DNA of 34,034 bases from Sneathiella sp. (GTDB taxonomy: Bacteria; Pseudomonadota; Alphaproteobacteria; Sneathiellales; Sneathiellaceae): the NCBI GenBank assembly GCA_021741195.1, contig JAIOYL010000014.1, forward strand, positions 1-34,034, in the 5' to 3' direction. Under the pieces are notes generated by a model that worked only from the letters and a program-made list of their open reading frames with translations, was not told the DNA's origin and did no database searches. Below are positions 25,562 through 34,034 of the stretch, piece after piece. Position 1 is the stretch's first letter; each line of letters starts with the position of its first letter. Made by a program: the position numbers and the translations under genes.

Positions 25562-27115
25562 ATGACTATTGGCAGCGGAGAAACACCGCAGCTGGAATTA
25601 CGGGGGATTACAAAACAATATCCCGGATGTCTGGCCAACGATCATATCGATCTCAAGATAATGCCCGGCGAAATTCATGCATTGCTCGGTGAAAATGGAG
25701 CGGGCAAAAGCACCCTCGTAAAAACCATCTATGGCGTCCTTGAAGCTGACGAAGGCGAGATTTTCTGGGCCGGAGAGCTGGTCAAAATCCCGAACCCGCA
25801 TGCCGCCCGAAAAATTGGCATCGGCATGGTGTTCCAGCATTTCTCGCTATTTGAAGCGATGACGGTCACCGAGAATATCGCACTCGGGATGTCCGGACGA
25901 CAGGATATGAAAGCCCTCGAAAAACAAATTATTGAGGTTTCCAGCAATTACGGCCTGCCCTTGGAGCCACGCCGGCAGGTGCATACGCTTTCTGTCGGTG
26001 AAAAGCAGCGCATTGAAATCGTTCGCTGCCTGCTCCAGGATCCCAAGCTCCTGATCATGGATGAGCCGACGTCGGTTCTCACGCCCCAGGAAGCCGCGAA
26101 AATGTTCGAAACGCTTCGCCGCCTTTCTTCCGAAGGTGTTTCCATCCTTTACATCAGCCACAAGCTCGATGAGATCAAGGCGCTCTGCCACAAGGCGACA
26201 ATTCTCCGCGGCGGCAAATATATCAGCGAATGCGACCCGACGCTTGAAACGGCCAAAAGTCTCGCCGAGATGATGATTGGCACGGACCTCCACGCGCCTG
26301 AGCATAATATCGAGGAGAACACGGGCCCAATTCGCCTGAAAGTCCGGAATCTCAGCGTCGACGCGGACATCGAATTTGGCATTAATCTCAGCACCATTAA
26401 TTTCGAGGTCCACAGCGGGGAAATTCTGGGCATCGCAGGTGTCGCCGGTAACGGGCAGGTGGAACTACTTTCCGCATTGAATGGCGAAACCAAATGCGAA
26501 GATGGTGAAGCCATTGAGCTTGACGGAAAAGCGATCGGCCGTCTTGGGCCGAACCAGCGCCGCAATCTCGGCCTCGCCTTTGTGCCGGAGGACAGGCTTG
26601 GACATGGTTCCGTCCCGGAAATGATGCTGACGGAGAATGCGTTTTTAAGTGGTTACAGCCGTATGCAGCTTATGAACAGCGGCTTTATCAATACCGGTGC
26701 GACCGCCGCCTATGCCAAGGAAATTGTCGACAAGTTCGACGTCCGGACACCTGGAATCCATCACACGGCGAACAGCCTTTCAGGCGGGAACCTGCAGAAA
26801 TTCATTGTCGGCCGGGAAGTCCTGCAAAAGCCCAATGTCATTATTGTCGCCCATCCGACCTGGGGGGTTGACGCGGGGGCGGCGGCCTCCATTCACCAGA
26901 CACTCATTGATCTTGCGGAAGCCGGCGGCGCTGTTCTTGTCGTCAGCCAGGATCTCGATGAGCTGTTCGCCATCAGCGGCCGTATTGCCGTAATCGCCGA
27001 CGGCCGACTGTCTGTTAGCCGCAACCTTAAAGAAATCACAATTGAAGAAATTGGTCTTCTGATGGGTGGCACCCATAGCATGGGCGAAACCGGAGGGCGG
27101 TCACATGTTGCTTAA
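25562..27115 (+). CDS. ABC transporter ATP-binding protein (purine/nucleoside BMP-type importer)
   Basis: A double-cassette ATPase of the sugar/nucleoside class (RbsA/NupO-like), 517 residues. The first cassette has Walker A GENGAGKST, signature LSVGEKQRIEI and Walker B LLIMDEPTSVL. The second is degenerate, as usual in this class: GVAGNGQVELLSAL in place of Walker A, with LSGGNLQKFIVGRE and VAHPTWGVDAGA. It powers import through the two permeases that follow. It overlaps the first permease by 11 bases. The neighbouring genes make purine bases or nucleosides the likely cargo; the ATPase itself says nothing about substrate. Confidence 0.92.
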   Translation: MTIGSGETPQLELRGITKQYPGCLANDHIDLKIMPGEIHALLGENGAGKSTLVKTIYGVLEADEGEIFWAGELVKIPNPHAARKIGIGMVFQHFSLFEAMTVTENIALGMSGRQDMKALEKQIIEVSSNYGLPLEPRRQVHTLSVGEKQRIEIVRCLLQDPKLLIMDEPTSVLTPQEAAKMFETLRRLSSEGVSILYISHKLDEIKALCHKATILRGGKYISECDPTLETAKSLAEMMIGTDLHAPEHNIEENTGPIRLKVRNLSVDADIEFGINLSTINFEVHSGEILGIAGVAGNGQVELLSALNGETKCEDGEAIELDGKAIGRLGPNQRRNLGLAFVPEDRLGHGSVPEMMLTENAFLSGYSRMQLMNSGFINTGATAAYAKEIVDKFDVRTPGIHHTANSLSGGNLQKFIVGREVLQKPNVIIVAHPTWGVDAGAAASIHQTLIDLAEAGGAVLVVSQDLDELFAISGRIAVIADGRLSVSRNLKEITIEEIGLLMGGTHSMGETGGRSHVA

Positions 27116-28181
27116 GATCGAGAAACGCGCCGAATATTCGAAGGCAATGGTTTACCTCACGCCTGTGATCGCTCTGGTACTGACAGTGCTGGCCAGCATC
27201 ATTTTGTTTAAACTACTTGGGGTTAATCCAATTGAGGCTCTGTATCAGTTTTTTGTTGCGCCACTTGATTCCAAATATGAACTTTCGGAACTCTTCGTAA
27301 AGGCGACGCCTCTTATTCTCTGCGCTATCGGTCTGTCCGTTGGCTTTCGCGCCAATGTCTGGAATATCGGGGCGGAGGGGCAGCTGACCATGGGAGCGAT
27401 CGTCGGGAGCAGCCTTTTCATATATTTTCCCGAAACAGAGAGTGTCTTCCTGTTGCCCGCGATGATTATGCTGGGCGCCGTCGGCGGCGGCGCCTGGGCA
27501 GCAATCCCGGCGTATTTCAAGACCCGCTTCAATGCGAATGAAATATTGACCAGCCTGATGCTTGTCTACGTTGCCATTCTGGTTCTCTCTCTACTTGTCC
27601 ATGGGCCCTGGCGGGACCCGGCCGGCTTCAATTTTCCGGAATCCCAGACGTTCAGTCCGAGCGCCACCATGCCCATCCTTGTCTCCGGCACCCGCATGCA
27701 TTTTGGCACTTTACTTGCCTTGCTTGCCGTTCTTGGCACCTGGATCATGTTGGCCCGCACCCTCATTGGGTTTCAGGTAAAAGTCATCGGAGCCGCGCCA
27801 AGGGCAGGCGGTTATGCCGGATTCAGCCAGAAGAAAGTTGTCTGGTTCGTCCTGCTTTTTGGGGGCGCCATGGCGGGCATTGCCGGAATATCGGAAGTGA
27901 GTGGCCCCATTGGCCAGGTTCTCCCCACAATTTCGCCCGGCTACGGCTTCACTGCCATTATTGTTGCCTTTCTTGGACGGCTGCACCCCGTCGGTATCTT
28001 TTTTGCTGGCCTGCTTATGGCGCTCACCTATCTGGGCGGCGAGACGGCACAGATCAGTCTTGGTCTGCCTGTAGCGGTAACCGGCGTCTTTCAGGGCATG
28101 GTCCTCTTCTTCCTGCTCGCCTGTGACGTTCTCGTTCACTACCGTTTCCGTCTGAATACTGCAAGAAAGGTCGTATCCTGA
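27105..28181 (+). CDS. ABC transporter permease (BMP/nucleoside type), subunit 1
   Basis: An inner-membrane permease of the BPD_transp_2 family, 358 residues from the chosen ATG. The ORF track starts at a GTG (27066), but GGAGGG lies about seven bases before the ATG at 27105 and the protein then begins MLLKIEKRAEYSKAMVYLTPV. About eight to ten hydrophobic segments are visible. Family stretches are VGFRANVWNIGAEGQLTMGAI, FNANEILTSLMLVYVA and ISPGYGFTAIIVAFLGRLHPVG. Its stop overlaps the second permease start by one base (TGATG). The two permeases are a heterodimer in this transporter class. Confidence 0.93.
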   Translation: MLLKIEKRAEYSKAMVYLTPVIALVLTVLASIILFKLLGVNPIEALYQFFVAPLDSKYELSELFVKATPLILCAIGLSVGFRANVWNIGAEGQLTMGAIVGSSLFIYFPETESVFLLPAMIMLGAVGGGAWAAIPAYFKTRFNANEILTSLMLVYVAILVLSLLVHGPWRDPAGFNFPESQTFSPSATMPILVSGTRMHFGTLLALLAVLGTWIMLARTLIGFQVKVIGAAPRAGGYAGFSQKKVVWFVLLFGGAMAGIAGISEVSGPIGQVLPTISPGYGFTAIIVAFLGRLHPVGIFFAGLLMALTYLGGETAQISLGLPVAVTGVFQGMVLFFLLACDVLVHYRFRLNTARKVVS

Positions 28182-29110
28182 TGTCTGGATTTGATTGGAT
28201 CACTCCGGTAATCCTCACCGTCATCACGGCGGCCACTCCCCTAGTCTTCGCTGGCATCGGCGAACTCATCACGGAAAAGTCAGGCGTGCTTAACCTTGGC
28301 GTCGAGGGAATGATGCTTGTCGGTGCCGTAAGTGGGTTTATAACGGCCACCGTTACCGGAAACTATTTCCTTGCCGTCGCCGCCGCTGCGCTTGCCGGTG
28401 CCATAATGGCTTTTCTGTTCGGCATCCTGACATTATCGTTGATGGCAAATCAGGTCGCGACCGGTCTCGCGCTGACCCTGTTTGGCGTGGGCCTGAGCGC
28501 CTTGATGGGGCAGAATTTTGTCGGCCAGCCGGTCGCAGCACTGGCCAAGCTCGATATCCCGGGTTTATCTGACCTGCCTTTTATCGGCCCAATCCTTTTC
28601 GGCCAGGACGGGCTGGTCTATCTTTCTTTTGTTATGGCTATTGTGGTCAGCTGGTTTCTCTATAAAACCAAGGCCGGACTTATTTTGCGCGCCGTCGGTG
28701 ATTCACATGACGCCGCCCATTCGATCGGTTATTCAGTGATCGGCATTCGTTATCTCGCTGTAATGTTTGGCGGCGCGATGTCAGGAATCGGCGGCGCTTA
28801 TCTGTCGCTCGCCTACACCCCTATGTGGGCGGAGAATATGACAGCAGGTCGGGGCTGGATTGCCCTCGCACTGATCGTCTTCGCTACATGGAAGCCTGGT
28901 CTTGTGGTCGTCGGTGCCTATATGTTTGGCGGCATTACGATTTTGCAGTTGCACGCGCAGGCCGCGGGACTTAACGTGCCTTCACAGGTTCTTTCCATGC
29001 TGCCTTATCTTGCAACCGTATTTGTTCTCGTCTTGATATCGAAAGATCAATCCCGGATCAGAAAACATGCGCCGGCCTGTATCGGCAAGATTTTTCATCC
29101 AGCTGCTTAA
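28181..29110 (+). CDS. ABC transporter permease (BMP/nucleoside type), subunit 2
   Basis: The second BPD_transp_2 permease, 309 residues. The N-terminal ATPLVFAGIGELITEKSGVLNLGVEGMMLVGA is a hallmark of the shorter partner in nucleoside-type importers. Other stretches are MANQVATGLALTLFGVGLSALMGQ, ILRAVGDSHDAAHSIGYSV and GGAMSGIGGAYLSLAYTPMWAENMTAGRGWIALALIVFATW. About eight membrane segments are visible. It follows the first permease directly and precedes the binding protein by about 40 bases. Confidence 0.93.
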   Translation: MSGFDWITPVILTVITAATPLVFAGIGELITEKSGVLNLGVEGMMLVGAVSGFITATVTGNYFLAVAAAALAGAIMAFLFGILTLSLMANQVATGLALTLFGVGLSALMGQNFVGQPVAALAKLDIPGLSDLPFIGPILFGQDGLVYLSFVMAIVVSWFLYKTKAGLILRAVGDSHDAAHSIGYSVIGIRYLAVMFGGAMSGIGGAYLSLAYTPMWAENMTAGRGWIALALIVFATWKPGLVVVGAYMFGGITILQLHAQAAGLNVPSQVLSMLPYLATVFVLVLISKDQSRIRKHAPACIGKIFHPAA

Positions 29111-29139
29111 TCCACAGGAAATAACAATCACTTATGACA

Positions 29140-29145
29140 AAGGAG
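29140..29145 (+). promoter_or_regulatory. Ribosome binding site that fixes the binding-protein start
   Basis: AAGGAG lies six bases upstream of the ATG at 29152 and inside the six extra codons of the ORF-track start at 29134. It favours the downstream ATG. Confidence 0.75.
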
Positions 29146-29151
29146 AAAGTA

Positions 29152-32475
<3,324 letters not shown>

Positions 32476-32541
32476 ACAGTTTGCCCATAAAAATATTTGC
32501 GATGCAGTTGGAAACATTTTCAGTTTGAGGGACAGGCGTAA

Positions 32542-33744
32542 ATGGAAATAGATCTTATGGAATGGGCCCAGCTGGCCATTCGCTGGATCCATATGATTAC
32601 CGGGATCGCCTGGATCGGGGCCTCCTTTTACTTCGTCTGGCTCGACATGAACCTGACCCCGCCGGTCAAGGACGGTTATAAAGACAAGGCTGGCGTTAGT
32701 GGAGAGCTCTGGGCTGTGCATGGTGGTGGCTTTTACGAGGTGCAGAAATACCGCCTCGCCCCACCGGAAATACCGCCAACACTCCATTGGTTCAAATATG
32801 AAGCCTATTTCACATGGTTCAGCGGCATTACCCTGCTCACAATCCTCTATTATTTCAGTGCCGACATCTATCTGATCGACAGGAGCATTGCCAATATTTC
32901 AACCGATGCGGCTATCCTGATCGGGGTCGGTTCCATTGTCGGCGGCTGGATCATTTATGACCTGCTATGCAAATCGCCCCTGATCAACAATCAGGCCGTA
33001 TTCGGCGTTGTCCTCTTTATCCTGTTTACCCTCGCCGCCTTCGGCTTGTCGCATGTGTTCAGTGGGCGTGGCGCCTATATTCATGTCGGCGCGATCATGG
33101 GCACCATCATGTTCGCCAATGTTTTGATGGTGATCATTCCGGGCCAGATGGCGCTGGTATCGGCCGCAAAGAAAGGCGAAGCGCCGGATCCGGTATATGG
33201 CCTCCGGGCGAAACAGCGGTCGCTTCACAACAATTATTTCACGCTGCCGGTGCTGTTCATCATGATCAGCAATCATTATCCAATGACCTATGGCAACCAT
33301 TATGGCTGGCTACTCCTCGCCGGGATATCGCTGGTTGGTGTCCTTGTCCGCCATTTCTTCAACATGAAAAATCAGGGACAGGCGAAGCAGGGCTTCATCC
33401 TGTTGCCAATTGCCTTCATCTTGTTCTTTGCAATTGCCTATGCAGCGGCGCCAAAATCAGAGGATCAGAGTTCAACGGAAAAAGTCCCTTTCACAACAGT
33501 TGAAAAAATCATCCAGGAACGGTGCTCAAGCTGCCATGCCGCTAAGCCCGCAAATGCGGACTTCGAGACGCCTCCGAAAGGGGTGAAGCTGGCAACAGCC
33601 GCCCAGATCCTGCGCGAGAAAACGCGCATCAAACAGCAGGCCGTCAACACCAAGACCATGCCGCTTGGCAATGCTACGCAAATGACTGACGAGGAACGGA
33701 AATTAGTCGGTCGGTGGATTGCTCAGGGCGGCTTAGCGAACTAG
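32542..33744 (+). CDS. puuD: Membrane urate dehydrogenase/hydroxylase PuuD with C-terminal cytochrome c domain
   Basis: PuuD oxidises urate to 5-hydroxyisourate and passes electrons to the respiratory chain, unlike soluble uricase, which makes peroxide. The 400-residue protein begins WAQLAIRWIHMITGIAWIGASFYFVWLDMNL, then WAVHGGGFYEVQKYRLAPPEIPPTLHWFKYEAYFTWFSG, the diagnostic PuuD N-terminus. About eight membrane segments follow to around residue 310. The tail is a class I cytochrome c: heme motif CSSCH at residues 328-332 and a likely axial Met373 in TKTMPLGN. The C-terminal domain should face the periplasm. It follows the cysteine desulfurase by 66 bases and supplies the substrate of HiuH. 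Confidence 0.95.
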   Translation: MEIDLMEWAQLAIRWIHMITGIAWIGASFYFVWLDMNLTPPVKDGYKDKAGVSGELWAVHGGGFYEVQKYRLAPPEIPPTLHWFKYEAYFTWFSGITLLTILYYFSADIYLIDRSIANISTDAAILIGVGSIVGGWIIYDLLCKSPLINNQAVFGVVLFILFTLAAFGLSHVFSGRGAYIHVGAIMGTIMFANVLMVIIPGQMALVSAAKKGEAPDPVYGLRAKQRSLHNNYFTLPVLFIMISNHYPMTYGNHYGWLLLAGISLVGVLVRHFFNMKNQGQAKQGFILLPIAFILFFAIAYAAAPKSEDQSSTEKVPFTTVEKIIQERCSSCHAAKPANADFETPPKGVKLATAAQILREKTRIKQQAVNTKTMPLGNATQMTDEERKLVGRWIAQGGLAN

Positions 33745-34034
33745 GGATAGAACGGGGCGGCGGCTGTCGGCGCTTATAGCGCCTTCGCCACTGTCTTTCC
33801 TGTTGCGAGCAAAATGACGTATATATTTGTCAGTGACGTTTTCCGTTTCCACAATGACGCAGACGTCAATGGTGTTGAACTGGTGATCGATCACCGCACC
33901 GTCACCAATATATCCGCCGAGGCGAAGATAGCCCTTCAGTAAGGGGGGCAGTTCGGCTTGCGCTTTTTCAAGGTCGATTTCCTTACGCTTCATCACATTC
34001 ATCGGGATGTAATGCGTTTCCAGCGCTCTTGGGC
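33733..34034 (-). CDS. OlsB-like GNAT N-acyltransferase, C-terminal part (partial at right edge)
   Basis: The frame continues past the ORF-track start (34002) to the window edge without a stop, adding PRALETHYIP before MNVMKRKEIDL, so this is the 3' end of a longer minus-strand gene. The visible part, LPPLLKGYLRLGGYIGDGAVIDHQFNTIDVCVIVETENVTDKYIRHF, matches the end of the OlsB/hemolysin-like acyltransferases, which make lyso-ornithine lipid from ornithine and acyl-ACP. The exact substrate cannot be told from this piece. The stop overlaps the end of puuD by 12 bases on the other strand. The last residues (RNRKDSGEGAISADSRRPVLSLVR) look like an unconserved tail. Confidence 0.75.
   Translation of the reverse strand, partial: PRALETHYIPMNVMKRKEIDLEKAQAELPPLLKGYLRLGGYIGDGAVIDHQFNTIDVCVIVETENVTDKYIRHFARNRKDSGEGAISADSRRPVLSLVR
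33769..33783. other. Small perfect hairpin after puuD
   Basis: GGCGCT-TAT-AGCGCC forms a six-base-pair stem with a three-base loop about 25 bases beyond the puuD stop, inside the convergent acyltransferase gene. There is no U-run, so a terminator role is doubtful. Confidence 0.25.

Noticed and set aside
25468-25692. 74-aa ORF between xdhC and the ATPase gene
   Set aside because: It overlaps the start of the ATPase in another frame and shows no conserved motif; the gap itself is treated as non-coding.

Overview
The window is gene-dense chromosomal DNA, about 55-60 % GC by eye. Thirty-two genes are called, two of them cut by the window edges. The gene content (a CbiG-CobJ fusion, a cobalt-early corrin pathway, PuuD-type urate oxidation, a BMP-type purine transporter, an OlsB-like acyltransferase) points to an alphaproteobacterium. 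That is inference from content; no rRNA or tRNA gene is present to place it further. No insertion sequence, prophage, CRISPR array, toxin-antitoxin pair or other obvious defence system was seen.

Region 1 (1-10828) is a cobalamin (B12) cluster. Reading rightward are the end of cbiX, cobH, cobL (CbiE-CbiT), cobI, a cbiG-cobJ fusion and cobM. Next come cobK and cbiD on the minus strand, then cobA, cobB, cobP and cobS on the plus strand. CbiX, CbiD and CbiG together mark the early-cobalt-insertion route, although several proteins carry 'Cob' names by homology. Steps not seen here are precorrin-2 oxidation, cobyric acid synthase, CbiB/CobD, CobT, adenosyltransferase and cobalt uptake.

Region 2 (10839-16322) holds three genes unrelated to either pathway: hrpB helicase and an RND/MMPL-family membrane protein (minus strand, translationally coupled), then a GNAT acetyltransferase (plus strand).

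Region 3 (16317-33744) is a compact purine-breakdown island arranged around one 157-bp AT-rich divergent promoter region. Leftward runs gntR-puuE-uraD-alc-allA. Rightward runs hiuH-xdhA-xdhB-xdhC, a four-gene BMP-type ABC importer, an adenine deaminase, a cysteine desulfurase and puuD. Together these would take up purines and convert adenine to hypoxanthine, xanthine, urate, 5-hydroxyisourate, OHCU, allantoin, allantoate, ureidoglycolate, and finally glyoxylate plus urea. The cysteine desulfurase is best explained as the sulfur donor for the xanthine dehydrogenase molybdenum cofactor. The divergent region carries two GntR-like palindromes about two helical turns apart.

The right edge (33733-34034) is the C-terminal part of a minus-strand OlsB-like N-acyltransferase. 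No gap between genes exceeds about 160 bases.
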